DNA of 64,000 bases from Acinetobacter sp. ANC 4648 (GTDB lineage Bacteria; Pseudomonadota; Gammaproteobacteria; Pseudomonadales; Moraxellaceae). A program made the position numbers and the translations under genes. This document shows, one piece after another, positions 55,554-64,000 of this stretch. The number at the start of each line of letters is the position of its first letter. Position 1 is the stretch's first letter. The notes under the pieces were generated by a model. The model was given only the letters and a program-made list of their open reading frames with translations, made no database searches and was not told the origin of the DNA. The stretch is from contig NZ_NEGI01000009.1 in assembly GCF_002135345.1 (NCBI RefSeq), positions 1-64,000 on the forward strand, given 5' to 3'.

Positions 55554-56087
55554 ATGATTATTCAACAATTTAAAATAGTTTTTGCTGGTTCAATGGGGTC
55601 TGGTAAAACAGAAGCAATTAAGTCACTGTCTGAAATTCCAGTTTTAGCCACTGAAGCACTCAATACAGATGAACAAAGTCATAAAAAACTACAGACAACA
55701 GTAGGAATTGATTATGGCGAAGTGACTTTAGATGATGGTAATAAAATTGGACTATATGGAACCCCAGGACAAGAGCGCTTTAGCTTTATGTGGAGTGTGA
55801 TCTGTAAAGGTGCGATTGGTATTATTATTTTAATTGATCATACCTTAGCTAAACCACTAGATGAATTGAGTTATTATATTGATACATTTAAACAATATGG
55901 TGAAAATATCACCATTGCAATTACGCATATTGATGAAGATTTGAATAAATCTACTCAACAATATCGAAATTGGTTGTTAGAACGAAATTTAAACCACCCA
56001 CTCTATTTTGTCGATGCCAGAAAAAAAGAAGACATCCTATTATTATTAAAAACATTAATTACTTCATTTGAAATTAAACACTTATAA
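55554..56087 (+). CDS. Small Ras-like GTPase, MglA/CvnD type (COG2229)
   Basis: A 177-residue single-domain GTPase. G1 is GSMGSGKT (residues 12-19), switch I contains TTVGIDYGEVTLDD, and G3 is YGTPGQERF (68-76), in which the usual Asp of DxxG is replaced, as in MglA (YTVPGQ). G4 reads THID in place of NKxD. The TEA...TTV.DYG.VTLDDG pattern and GTPGQERFxFMW strongly resemble the GTPases of actinobacterial conservons (CvnD). No membrane segment or lipid signal is seen. Flanked by two Roadblock/LC7 genes, the known partners of such GTPases. Confidence 0.92.
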   Translation: MIIQQFKIVFAGSMGSGKTEAIKSLSEIPVLATEALNTDEQSHKKLQTTVGIDYGEVTLDDGNKIGLYGTPGQERFSFMWSVICKGAIGIIILIDHTLAKPLDELSYYIDTFKQYGENITIAITHIDEDLNKSTQQYRNWLLERNLNHPLYFVDARKKEDILLLLKTLITSFEIKHL

Positions 56088-56099
56088 TCGGAGTTAAGC

Positions 56100-56519
56100 A
56101 TGATGAATATGACAGAAACCAGAACAGCACCTGAAGATTTAATCACATATGCTAAAGCCCAAATTCATGACGTTATGCTGAATGTTAAAGGTGTCGAATT
56201 TATTATGCTCTGTTCAACTGATGGCTTTGAACTCGGTAGTGTGCATAAACGTGATATTTACAATGCCAGTAAGCTTGCGGCGGTCAGTAGTTCAATTTTA
56301 GCAATGGTCAGTGCATTTCTAGGTGAGATTCAGCTCAATGGCTGTCAGAGTATTACCCTCGATGCGGAAAATGGTAAGGCTGTTCTAACCGCGATTCCTG
56401 CGGAAAAGCACCCTATGGTGATTGTGACACTGGTTGTGAAAGATGTTCTACTTGGACAATTATTGTATGCATTAAAAAGTGCAAGTCATGCTATCACTCA
56501 TCATCATTCTGAAAAATGA
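56100..56519 (+). CDS. Roadblock/LC7-domain protein 2
   Basis: A 139-residue protein with the classic Roadblock/LC7 layout: GVEFIMLCSTDGFELGSV hairpin, KLAAVSSSILAMVSAFLGEIQ helix, then SITLDAENGKAVLTAIP and MVIVTLVVKDVLLGQLLYALK. It is more typical of MglB/CvnB than the first LC7 protein of the module. GGAG before the start. Last gene of the module, followed by a terminator hairpin. Confidence 0.92.
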   Translation: MMNMTETRTAPEDLITYAKAQIHDVMLNVKGVEFIMLCSTDGFELGSVHKRDIYNASKLAAVSSSILAMVSAFLGEIQLNGCQSITLDAENGKAVLTAIPAEKHPMVIVTLVVKDVLLGQLLYALKSASHAITHHHSEK

Positions 56520-56545
56520 TTTAAATAGAGCCTCTTTTTTTCGTT

Positions 56546-56577
56546 AGCCATCTATATTTCTATAGATGGCTTTCTTC
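56546..56577 (+). terminator. Terminator of the LC7/GTPase module
   Basis: An 11-bp perfect stem (56546-56556 with 56561-56571), loop of four, followed by TTCTTCATT. Confidence 0.7.
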
Positions 56578-56579
56578 AT

Positions 56580-58520
56580 TTAAAGACGAATATGCATGAG
56601 CACTTGACGTTTTTTCACTTGTTGTCCAATCTGCCCAATGACCTCTTCAACGATACCATCGACGTCAGACTTAATTTGTTGCTGAATTTTCATGGCTTCT
56701 AGAATCAGTAAGGTTTGACCTTTTACGACCATATCACCTGAGTTAACAAAAATATTGATAACTGCCCCATCCATTGGTGCACGCATTTTGCCATCACTTT
56801 CAGCCTCTATTAATTCAGGTGCTGCATACGTAATATTTTCAATGCAAACATTGCCATTGACCACATCCAAATATAATCGATTATCTTGTAATGCATAATT
56901 AACTTTACGGCGCACCCCATTCATCGAATAGATGAGTTGCATCGAATCCTGTTGAATTAACTCAATGGTTTGAGACTGGCCACAGCTTTCAACGGTAATA
57001 CTATGCTGTTGCTGCCTTACGAAAACCTCAACTTTTTGATCATCAATTTTAAGTTTTAGTGGTAAGCGTGGTGCAATTCCTGTATTCCAACCTGTTTGTC
57101 GAGATGACTGAGTCAAAATTGCGGCTGCAATGGCTAGATGTTCTAAATCCAGACTTTGCTGATGTAAACTTGGATCTGAGTGAAAATGTTGTTGAATAAA
57201 TGCAGTATTGGTATCACCCGCCACAATAATGGGATGACAGAGCAAATTCACTAAAAACTGTTTATTGCTATCAACCCCTAAAAGTACACAATCATCAACT
57301 GCACGTGCCAATAAGCGTATTGCATCCTCACGGGTTTTACCATAAGCAATGACTTTTGCCACCATTGGATCGTAAAAAGGACTAATATCCCCTTCAGGCA
57401 TCAAGCCATGATCAATACGGACATTAGGCAAATCCGCTGGTTGCCAGCGTAAGACTTGCCCTGTTTGTGGTAGAAAATTTTGACGGGGATCTTCTGCATA
57501 CAAACGGACTTCAATCGCATGCCCACTCAAAGTTAGTTCAGACTGTTTGAGTGGTAAAACTTCACCATTCGCAACCCGCAATTGCCACTCTACCAAGTCT
57601 AATCCTGTCACCATTTCCGTTACAGGGTGTTCCACCTGCAAACGAGTATTCATTTCAAGAAAATAGAACGTACTGGTTTGATCTAATAAAAACTCAACTG
57701 TTCCAGCACCAATGTAATGACAGGATTTTGCGGCGGCAACTGCAGCTTCACCCATTTTTTTGCGTAGTTCAGGGTTCATTACTGGACAAGGCGCTTCTTC
57801 AACCACTTTTTGATGACGGCGTTGAATTGAACAATCACGCTCAAACAAATAAACATGATTCCCATGTGTATCTCCAAAAACTTGAATTTCAACATGCCTT
57901 GGTGCAATCACTGCCTTTTCAAGAATCAGCTCACCCGAACCAAAGGCATTTTTAGCTTCTGAACGTGCTGTTTTTAAAGATTCCAATAATTGTGACGATT
58001 GCTCAACCAAACGCATACCTCGTCCGCCACCACCAGCAGAAGCTTTGACCATTAATGGATAGCCAATTTTTTCTGCTTGTTTAGCTAAATACTCAATATC
58101 CTGTTGATCACCTTCATAACCTGGAACACAGGGTACACCTGCTTGAATCATCGCGATTTTTGATAGACGCTTACTGCCCATCAGCTCAATGGATGCTGCA
58201 CTTGGCCCAATAAAAGTAATCCCATTTTCAAAGCAAGCTGCAGCAAAATCAGTATTTTCAGATAAAAAACCATAACCAGGATGAACGGCGTCAGCACTAG
58301 TTTTTTTACAAGCCTCTATAATATTTGGAATGGATAAATAAGATTCTGATACTTTTGATGCCCCAATATATACAGCTTCATCTGCAATATTTACATGCCG
58401 TGCATCACGATCTGTATCTGAATAAACTGCCACAGTTGCATAGCCCATTGCTTTCGCAGTCTGCATTACTCGAACAGCAATTTCACCACGATTTGCGACT
58501 AAAATTTTTGAAAATGCCAT
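56580..58520 (-). CDS. atuF: Geranyl-CoA carboxylase alpha (biotin-containing) subunit
   Basis: A 646-residue biotin-dependent carboxylase subunit. Biotin carboxylase core: ILVANRGEIAVRVMQTAK, ATP-grasp KASAGGGGRGMR, FLEMNTRLQVEHPVTE; the C-terminal biotinyl domain has EAMKI, with Lys611 as biotin site (the usual motif is EAMKM). Start 58520 has GAGGAAAA upstream and is preferred; the open frame to 58595 overlaps atuE. Methylcrotonyl-CoA carboxylase alpha (LiuD) is close in sequence; AtuA- and SDR-type genes in this operon favour AtuF. Confidence 0.85.
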   Translation of the reverse strand: MAFSKILVANRGEIAVRVMQTAKAMGYATVAVYSDTDRDARHVNIADEAVYIGASKVSESYLSIPNIIEACKKTSADAVHPGYGFLSENTDFAAACFENGITFIGPSAASIELMGSKRLSKIAMIQAGVPCVPGYEGDQQDIEYLAKQAEKIGYPLMVKASAGGGGRGMRLVEQSSQLLESLKTARSEAKNAFGSGELILEKAVIAPRHVEIQVFGDTHGNHVYLFERDCSIQRRHQKVVEEAPCPVMNPELRKKMGEAAVAAAKSCHYIGAGTVEFLLDQTSTFYFLEMNTRLQVEHPVTEMVTGLDLVEWQLRVANGEVLPLKQSELTLSGHAIEVRLYAEDPRQNFLPQTGQVLRWQPADLPNVRIDHGLMPEGDISPFYDPMVAKVIAYGKTREDAIRLLARAVDDCVLLGVDSNKQFLVNLLCHPIIVAGDTNTAFIQQHFHSDPSLHQQSLDLEHLAIAAAILTQSSRQTGWNTGIAPRLPLKLKIDDQKVEVFVRQQQHSITVESCGQSQTIELIQQDSMQLIYSMNGVRRKVNYALQDNRLYLDVVNGNVCIENITYAAPELIEAESDGKMRAPMDGAVINIFVNSGDMVVKGQTLLILEAMKIQQQIKSDVDGIVEEVIGQIGQQVKKRQVLMHIRL

Positions 58521-58521
58521 T

Positions 58522-59361
58522 CTACTTTTCCTCATCCATCCAATTTGGATTACGCTTTTGTACAAATGCCATGGTACCTTCCATACCTTCTGCACTACTC
58601 ACGGCATCTGCAAAAAGCTGAGCAGCAGTATCCAGTAATGGTTTCAACGGTTCTGTTAAGGTCTGGTGTAATAATGCCTTAGTCACACGAGAAGCATGTG
58701 GCGCTGTGCGTTTAATCTGTGTGATTACAGAACTTAAAGCCAATTCTAATGCAGCTTCATGCTCAACAACTTCATGAATTAAGCCATATTGCAAAGCAGT
58801 ATTCCCATCAAAACGGTTGCCTAAAAGTGCTAAACGTCGGGTTTGAGTTAAACCGATACGCTTAACTACGAATGGTGCAATTTGTGCAGGAATGACCCCT
58901 AATCCAGTTTCGGGTAAGCCAAATTTTGTAGCGGCAAAACTCAATGCAAAATCAGAGACACAAGCAAGTCCCATTCCGCCACCTAAAACTACCCCTTCTA
59001 ATACAGCAACAACAATTTGTGGTGCTTGATCAACTTGTTCAAGCATGGCACCAAATTGACGATTGAAGTCGACATAAGGTTGATTGCTTCCAATATTCAT
59101 AGCATCACCACGCAGTTGCGCCATATCCCTAATATCGCCACCGGCACAGAAATGACCCGCTTTTCCACGGATGACCACGGCTCGAATGGCGAGATCATCC
59201 TGAATAGCCGTAAAAATCTGTTGGATTGCTTGCACCATATTCAGACTCATGGCATTGCGACTTTCGGGACGGTTCAACCACAGTTTTAAAATACCATCTG
59301 ATAATTCAATTTGGATACTGTCATCTAACTGTAAATTGCCAAGAGAACGGGATAATGTCAT
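58522..59361 (-). CDS. atuE: Isohexenylglutaconyl-CoA hydratase
   Basis: A 279-residue crotonase-family protein: oxyanion loops HFCAGGDIRDM and EGVVLGGGMGLA, and GLPETGLGVIPAQ with the Glu used for hydration. In the atu route AtuE hydrates isohexenylglutaconyl-CoA; the liu homologue LiuC does the same with methylglutaconyl-CoA. GGAG lies 9 bases before the start. One base separates it from atuF. Confidence 0.8.
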   Translation of the reverse strand: MTLSRSLGNLQLDDSIQIELSDGILKLWLNRPESRNAMSLNMVQAIQQIFTAIQDDLAIRAVVIRGKAGHFCAGGDIRDMAQLRGDAMNIGSNQPYVDFNRQFGAMLEQVDQAPQIVVAVLEGVVLGGGMGLACVSDFALSFAATKFGLPETGLGVIPAQIAPFVVKRIGLTQTRRLALLGNRFDGNTALQYGLIHEVVEHEAALELALSSVITQIKRTAPHASRVTKALLHQTLTEPLKPLLDTAAQLFADAVSSAEGMEGTMAFVQKRNPNWMDEEK

Positions 59362-59376
59362 CGGTAATACTCCAAG

Positions 59377-60534
59377 TTATTTACGCTTCGATGGTAAAAT
59401 ATCCATCAATTTACAAATAATACCGAGCATAATTTCATCTGCACCACCACCGATTGAACCTAAACGACCATCACGATAAAGTTGAGAAGCTGGGTTATCC
59501 CACATAAAGCCATTGCCACCCCAGTACTGCAAACAACTATCTGCAACTTCACGGGTCAAACGACCAGCTTTCAATTTTGCCATAGAGGCTAATTGCGTCA
59601 CATTTTCACCAGCAATATGTAAATCACAAGCGCGATAAGTTAATGCCCGCAATGCTTCAACTTCTGTCATCAGTTCTGCAAAACGGAAATGAACATATTG
59701 ATTATTAATCAAGGGTTGACCAAAGGTACTGCGTTCTTTTGTATAAGCAATGGTTTGATTAATCACATGCTCAAGCCCACCAATCGCATTAGCCGCAGCC
59801 CACATCCGTTCCTCTTGGAATTGCAGCATTTGCATCATAAAACCCATGCCTTCCGCACCAACTAAATTGCGTTGTGGCACGCGGACATTGTCAAAATAAA
59901 CTTCTGCTGTTGTTGTTGAACGCATCCCTAATTTATTCAAAGGCTCTGAAAAACTGATCCCTTTAGTTTTAGCAGGGACAATAATCATGGATTTATTTGA
60001 ATGAGGCTTAGCATCAGAAGTATTGGCCAATAAGCAAAAAAAGTCGGCTTGAAGTGAGTTGGTAATCCACATCTTACTTCCATTGATAATGTAATCATCG
60101 CCGTCTTTTTTCGCCGTGGTTTTTACAGCAGCCACATCCGAACCAGCATGTACTTCAGATACTGCAATTGAAGCTACATATTCCCCCGCAATCGCTGGTG
60201 TTAAAAACTCATCACGAAGTTCTTTACTACCAAAACGTGCTAGTGCAGGCGTTGCCATATCTGTTTGTACGCCAATAGCCAAAGGCACTCCACCACAAGC
60301 TGCGCGTCCAAGTTCCTCTGCAACCACCAAGTTATAAGAATAATCCAGTCCTAAACCGCCATTTTCTTCAGGTTTACAAATTCCCAGCAAACCTAAATCA
60401 GCCATTTTTTTAAAGACATCATGAATAGGAAATTGTCCTTTGGCTTCCCATTCGGGAATAAATGGATTGAGTTCAGCTTCTACAAATTGACGTGTAGTTC
60501 GACGTAGTGCTTCATGCTCTGATGTAAATTTCAT
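59377..60534 (-). CDS. atuD: Citronellyl-CoA dehydrogenase (acyl-CoA dehydrogenase family)
   Basis: A 385-residue flavoenzyme of the acyl-CoA dehydrogenase family: SEVHAGSDVAAVKTTA and NGSKMWITNS (FAD and substrate contacts), SFSEPLNKLGMRSTTT, then RTFGQPLINNQ-like RSTFGQPL and LQYWGGNGFM in the C-terminal helices, and the end YRDGRLGSIGGGADEIM. It would oxidise citronellyl-CoA to geranyl-CoA before carboxylation. Confidence 0.82.
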   Translation of the reverse strand: MKFTSEHEALRRTTRQFVEAELNPFIPEWEAKGQFPIHDVFKKMADLGLLGICKPEENGGLGLDYSYNLVVAEELGRAACGGVPLAIGVQTDMATPALARFGSKELRDEFLTPAIAGEYVASIAVSEVHAGSDVAAVKTTAKKDGDDYIINGSKMWITNSLQADFFCLLANTSDAKPHSNKSMIIVPAKTKGISFSEPLNKLGMRSTTTAEVYFDNVRVPQRNLVGAEGMGFMMQMLQFQEERMWAAANAIGGLEHVINQTIAYTKERSTFGQPLINNQYVHFRFAELMTEVEALRALTYRACDLHIAGENVTQLASMAKLKAGRLTREVADSCLQYWGGNGFMWDNPASQLYRDGRLGSIGGGADEIMLGIICKLMDILPSKRK

Positions 60535-60604
60535 TGTTGTTCCTTAAATTAATTTTTTTATTTTAAATCTATTTTCTCTTTCCAGACTTAAAGGAAAGAA
60601 ATTA

Positions 60605-62218
60605 CTAAAAGCGTGATACACCAAACTTGGTCGCATTTAATTGACGATGTTCAGCTTCATAAATGGTTTGTAATAAAAAAATGAGTACTTTTCGAGTATC
60701 TCTTGGATCAATAATTCCATCATCATGTAGCATGGCTGTATTGAATAAAGCAGTAGATTGCTGTTCCAGTTTCATTGCTGTACTTTGTTCCAAGAAATCT
60801 AGCATTTGCTCATTTGGCTCCATACCTGAAGCTTTTTGCTTCCCTTCAGCCACAATACGTAAAACCTTGCCAGCCTGAGCAGAACCCATCACTGCAACAT
60901 GTGAATTGGGCCAAGCAAAAATAAAATCTGGAGATAAACTCCGACCACACATAGCATAGTTACCTGCACCATAGGAGCCAGCAACCACAATTGATATCTT
61001 AGGTACCGAACAATTGGCTACGGCTTGAATTAATTTGGAACCATGTTTGATAATGCCATTTTGTTCCGCATCCGTTCCGACCATAAAACCAGTGGTGTTA
61101 TGCAGGAATAATAAAGGTCGATTCGTTTGTTCACACAGATGGATAAATTGTGCCGTCTTGGCTGCACCTTGTGGCGTAATTGGACCATTATTGGTAATAA
61201 TACCAAGATGTAAGCCACCCAATTTTGCCCAACCACATACCGTATGATTGTCATATTCTTGCTTGAATTCTAAAAAGTCAGAATCATCAACCAAGCGAGC
61301 AACCACTTCTTTCATATTTAAAGGTTGTTTCGGATCTGCTGGAATGATACCGAGTAATTCTTCTACGGAATAACGTGGTTCTTTATACGCAATATCAAAA
61401 GCTTTGGTCTGTTCTTTCCAGTTTAAATGTTCAAAAACTTCACGTGCAATCCGGATTCCGTCCGCATCACTTTCAGCTAAATATTCTGCTGTTCCGGCAA
61501 CTTGGGCATGCATTTCTGCACCACCTAATTCTTCAGCAGTCGCAACTTCACCTGTGGCTGCCAGTAATAAGGGTGGACCAGCCAATAACATTTCAGTTTG
61601 CTTACGTACAGTAATCACATAATCTGAAAGCCCGGGTTGATATGCCCCACCGGCTGTTGCATTGCCATGTACCACAGAAAGCTGGGGAATACCAGCTGCT
61701 GACATCCGTGCTTGATTGGCAAAAGTAGTCCCACCCGATGTAAATACTTCTGCTGCATAATTCAAATTAGCGCCGCCACTTTCCGTGAGCGTGACCATTG
61801 GTAACTTTTGTTCCAAAGCTATTTTTTGTAGACGTAAGGTTTTTTGTACCCCCATTGGTGCAATAGTTCCACCTTTAATCGCACTATTACTGGCAGATAC
61901 GAGGCAACGCACACCACTGACGAAACCAATTCCTGCAATAATTCCCCCACCCGCATCAGAACCATCTTTATCATCATGCATGCCGTAACCGACTAGACCA
62001 CACAGTTCAATAAAGGGGGAATCCGCATCTAAAACCAGACGTACTCGTTCATGCGGTAAAATTTTACCTTTCTTATCAAACTTGGGTTTTGCAGCATACG
62101 ACTTTTCAAGCCCTTTATTTTGTATAGCACGGACTTCTTCTAGTTGAGCCAATAAAGCAGCTCTATTGACTTCGTACTGCTCACTGCCCACAGCAATTTC
62201 AGATTGAAAAATAGTCAT
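60605..62218 (-). CDS. atuC: Geranyl-CoA carboxylase beta (carboxyltransferase) subunit
   Basis: A 537-residue carboxyltransferase of the methylcrotonyl/geranyl-CoA group. Conserved blocks: YGMHDDKDGSDAGGGIIAGIG, SNSAIKGGTIAPMGVQK, ESGGANLNYAAEVF, GNATAGGAYQPGLSDY, LFLHNTTGFMVG, GSYGAGNYAMCGR and GKVLRI. It pairs with the biotin subunit three genes downstream. Its ATG overlaps the stop of the preceding gene by one base (TAATG). Confidence 0.87.
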   Translation of the reverse strand: MTIFQSEIAVGSEQYEVNRAALLAQLEEVRAIQNKGLEKSYAAKPKFDKKGKILPHERVRLVLDADSPFIELCGLVGYGMHDDKDGSDAGGGIIAGIGFVSGVRCLVSASNSAIKGGTIAPMGVQKTLRLQKIALEQKLPMVTLTESGGANLNYAAEVFTSGGTTFANQARMSAAGIPQLSVVHGNATAGGAYQPGLSDYVITVRKQTEMLLAGPPLLLAATGEVATAEELGGAEMHAQVAGTAEYLAESDADGIRIAREVFEHLNWKEQTKAFDIAYKEPRYSVEELLGIIPADPKQPLNMKEVVARLVDDSDFLEFKQEYDNHTVCGWAKLGGLHLGIITNNGPITPQGAAKTAQFIHLCEQTNRPLLFLHNTTGFMVGTDAEQNGIIKHGSKLIQAVANCSVPKISIVVAGSYGAGNYAMCGRSLSPDFIFAWPNSHVAVMGSAQAGKVLRIVAEGKQKASGMEPNEQMLDFLEQSTAMKLEQQSTALFNTAMLHDDGIIDPRDTRKVLIFLLQTIYEAEHRQLNATKFGVSRF

Positions 62219-63108
62219 TATTCGGCCACCTCTTGATGCTCTTTCTTTTTAAGCACTTCGGGAATAAAGGCGCGATGAAAACCATTGAATGACTCGCTAT
62301 TGGTAGCATCTGCAAGAGGATACATCCGCGTTCCCTGAGATGCAGCACCATCAACTCTTAAGGTGACACCTGAAATAAATCCTGCTGCATCCGATAGCAA
62401 ATAACAAATGGCCGATGATATTTCAGATTCGGTTCCCATACGTTTTAACGGGACATTACCTGCTAGACTGGGAATAATAAATTTAGCAAAATCACCACTA
62501 TAATTATCCATTCCAGAAGAAATAATCCAGCCCGGTGCAACACAATTTACCCTTACTCCTGAACGTCCCCATTCTACTGAAGCAGTTTTAGTGAGGTTAT
62601 CGACACCTGAACGTGCAGCACCAGAATGTCCCATACCTGGCATGCCTCCCCACATGTCAGCAGCCATGTTGACAATACTGCCACCATGTTTTGCCATCCA
62701 TTGGTTATACGCTTCACGCATTAGATAGAAAGTAGAATGTAAGTTGTTTCGAACTACGGCATCAAAGCCATTCGCAGAAATGCTTTCCAAGTTTGAAGGA
62801 AATTGACCGCCTGCGTTATTGACTAAACCATCGAGCTTGCCAAACTTCTCAATCACTTCAGCAATCATCTCTTTAACTTGCTGTTCTTCCCGGTTATCAC
62901 ACACGATAAAATGAACTTTGCCGCCATCTTCAATAATTTCTTTACTGACATTTTCCAGCTTTTCAATTTTTCGGCCAGTAATAATTACCTGAGCACCTAG
63001 TGAAGCCAGTTCATGTGCAGTACAACGTCCAATGCCTGAACCACCACCTGTGATGATAATGACTTTATCTTGAAATGCATCTTGTCTAAATATTGAGTGA
63101 TAACTCAT
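62218..63108 (-). CDS. atuB: Short-chain dehydrogenase/reductase of the Atu cluster
   Basis: A 296-residue SDR with the cofactor motif TGGGSGIGRCTAHELA, NNAGGQFPS, and RVNCVAPGWI. The usual catalytic YxxxK is missing: the region reads HSGAARSGVDNLTK, as in peroxisomal trans-2-enoyl-CoA reductases, so the substrate is probably an enoyl-CoA rather than an alcohol. It may reduce or oxidise an intermediate of citronellol breakdown. Place in the operon fits AtuB. Confidence 0.78.
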   Translation of the reverse strand: MSYHSIFRQDAFQDKVIIITGGGSGIGRCTAHELASLGAQVIITGRKIEKLENVSKEIIEDGGKVHFIVCDNREEQQVKEMIAEVIEKFGKLDGLVNNAGGQFPSNLESISANGFDAVVRNNLHSTFYLMREAYNQWMAKHGGSIVNMAADMWGGMPGMGHSGAARSGVDNLTKTASVEWGRSGVRVNCVAPGWIISSGMDNYSGDFAKFIIPSLAGNVPLKRMGTESEISSAICYLLSDAAGFISGVTLRVDGAASQGTRMYPLADATNSESFNGFHRAFIPEVLKKKEHQEVAE

Positions 63109-63189
63109 CTTATCCGGCTTCCTTTTCTATTTCGATTATTTCTAAATACTCAATTTTCTAAATATGTTCCTTTTCGAAAGAGGGATTTT

Positions 63190-64000
63190 TTATCTTTGAT
63201 CGAGTAAATTTTCGGGGATTTTTACTGGCATATCCAAGAGCTGCTGTGCAAAAGCTTTTCCTTGTGGATCAATGCGTAAGCTCGCAACACCACCACCGCC
63301 CAATGCATTTTCCAACATGAAATTTAAGGCCTTCAACTCAGGTAACTCATAACGAATCACCTTACTCTTTTCAGCATCTAGAACATGTTTCATATATTCA
63401 GTCACATTGGTTTCGGTCAGACTGGCACGAATCCAAGGTAAATATTCTGCCTTACGCGCAATCACACCAATATTGCTATGATTGCCTTTATCTCCACTGC
63501 GTGCATGCGCCAATTCAATCAAAGCAACTTCAATTTCATTACCTTGTAAATGCGCTACGTCACCCCTTAGATGTGCATCAAATGTTTGATCGGAAGTGCC
63601 GTGAGGAATTAAAACTGCATGACGTTGTCCATCGACATCAATCTCAACATTAATTTGGTCTTTATTAATCAAAAAAGAAAAAAGTTTAATCACTGGGGAT
63701 GCTTTGGGACGTCCACCAACAATTCCGGCCAATGCAGGTGCCATACCAGTTGAAGCCTGTGCAATTTCTGAGGCAAAGAACATACAAGCTTCTTTAAACA
63801 TATGTTTTACTGCAATTTTAACCACAACTTCACGGCTATCTGTATGTCGTGCATGTGCACCGTAGGTACTTTCAATACCGAGAATTTCAACTGATTTTTC
63901 TATAAATGGCGGCACTGAGCGCAATGCTAAAACCCGTTCACATTTATTTAAAATAGCATCGGCGATCACTTGTGCTTTTTCTGGTGCTTCACGTCCAGCA
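63190..64000 (-). CDS. atuA: AtuA-like protein, C-terminal part (runs off the window)
   Basis: The frame is open from 63190 to the window edge, so the 5' end is missing; the full family protein is about 600 residues. The visible part has the AtuA/DUF1446 C-terminal features: TGMAPALAGIVGGRPKASPVIKLFSF, VALIELAHARSGDKGNHSNIGVIAR and LNFMLENALGGGGVASLRIDPQGKA. AtuA is required for acyclic terpene use, with unknown biochemical role. An internal GTG (63967) is not the true start. First gene of atuA-F as read on the minus strand. Confidence 0.88.
   Translation of the reverse strand, partial: AGREAPEKAQVIADAILNKCERVLALRSVPPFIEKSVEILGIESTYGAHARHTDSREVVVKIAVKHMFKEACMFFASEIAQASTGMAPALAGIVGGRPKASPVIKLFSFLINKDQINVEIDVDGQRHAVLIPHGTSDQTFDAHLRGDVAHLQGNEIEVALIELAHARSGDKGNHSNIGVIARKAEYLPWIRASLTETNVTEYMKHVLDAEKSKVIRYELPELKALNFMLENALGGGGVASLRIDPQGKAFAQQLLDMPVKIPENLLDQR

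Noticed and set aside
56580..62218. Reading the right-hand operon as the leucine/isovalerate (liu) pathway
   Set aside because: The carboxylase subunits would fit, but there is no HMG-CoA lyase gene and an AtuA-type gene and an SDR gene lead the operon. The choice still rests on context and is marked with moderate confidence.

Overview
The window reads as chromosomal DNA of an Acinetobacter species. It is AT-rich, and it carries a membrane PQQ glucose dehydrogenase of the A. calcoaceticus GDH-A type beside an OprB-like porin. It also has the gammaproteobacterial blocks pdxA-rsmA-apaH, rplM-rpsI followed by sspA-sspB, and trpA-accD-folC-SPOR. I see no insertion sequence, prophage, integron or CRISPR array. 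Most of the window is housekeeping or metabolic core, with several accessory islets.

Layout. Positions 1-2580: a strong leftward promoter near the edge (possibly of an rRNA operon lying outside), then a YfiR-YfiN-YfiB-like cyclic-di-GMP signalling operon. 2613-3135: a tRNA operon on the minus strand (Pro-Arg-His-Pro) with a clear promoter and terminator. 3213-9027 (minus): nadA, argJ, a small secreted protein, secA. 9376-11568 (plus): a 1-Cys peroxiredoxin, then a coupled metallo-hydrolase and lipoprotein phosphatase. 11587-15603 (minus): trpA-accD-folC-SPOR operon. 15966-17300: NhaC-type antiporter. 17373-21453: an AraC regulator divergent from three tandem paralogues of a predicted metal-dependent hydrolase family. 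21476-27901 (minus): DUF2804 protein, gcd, oprB-like porin, CoA racemase. 28112-32731 (plus): AraC regulator, thiolase and multifunctional beta-oxidation enzyme. 32927-45230: a mixture of membrane and lipid-related genes (patatin, PLD, PlsC, TrhA, MFS, metallophosphoesterase), HflX and an LrgA/LrgB-like pair. 45327-47201: three tandem DUF2147 secreted proteins. 47373-50022 (minus): apaH, rsmA, pdxA. 50898-53868 (plus): rplM, rpsI, sspA, sspB and a tail-anchored unknown. 54172-56519 (plus): a four-gene module of Roadblock/LC7 protein, unknown protein with a winged-helix-like tail, MglA/CvnD-like GTPase and second Roadblock/LC7 protein. 56580-64000 (minus): an acyclic-terpene utilisation (atuA-F-like) operon running off the right edge.

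How the genes work together. The most interesting unit is the four-gene LC7/GTPase module. Its GTPase and the tail of its unknown protein resemble the parts of actinobacterial conservons (CvnB/C/D), but there is no sensor kinase, so it may be a compact polarity or signalling switch. The YfiRNB-like operon should couple envelope or redox state to c-di-GMP. The atu operon should carry citronellyl/geranyl-type CoA esters through dehydrogenation, carboxylation and hydration. The gcd/oprB pair should serve periplasmic sugar oxidation and uptake. Functions are assigned from residue patterns and gene order alone; no database search was run.
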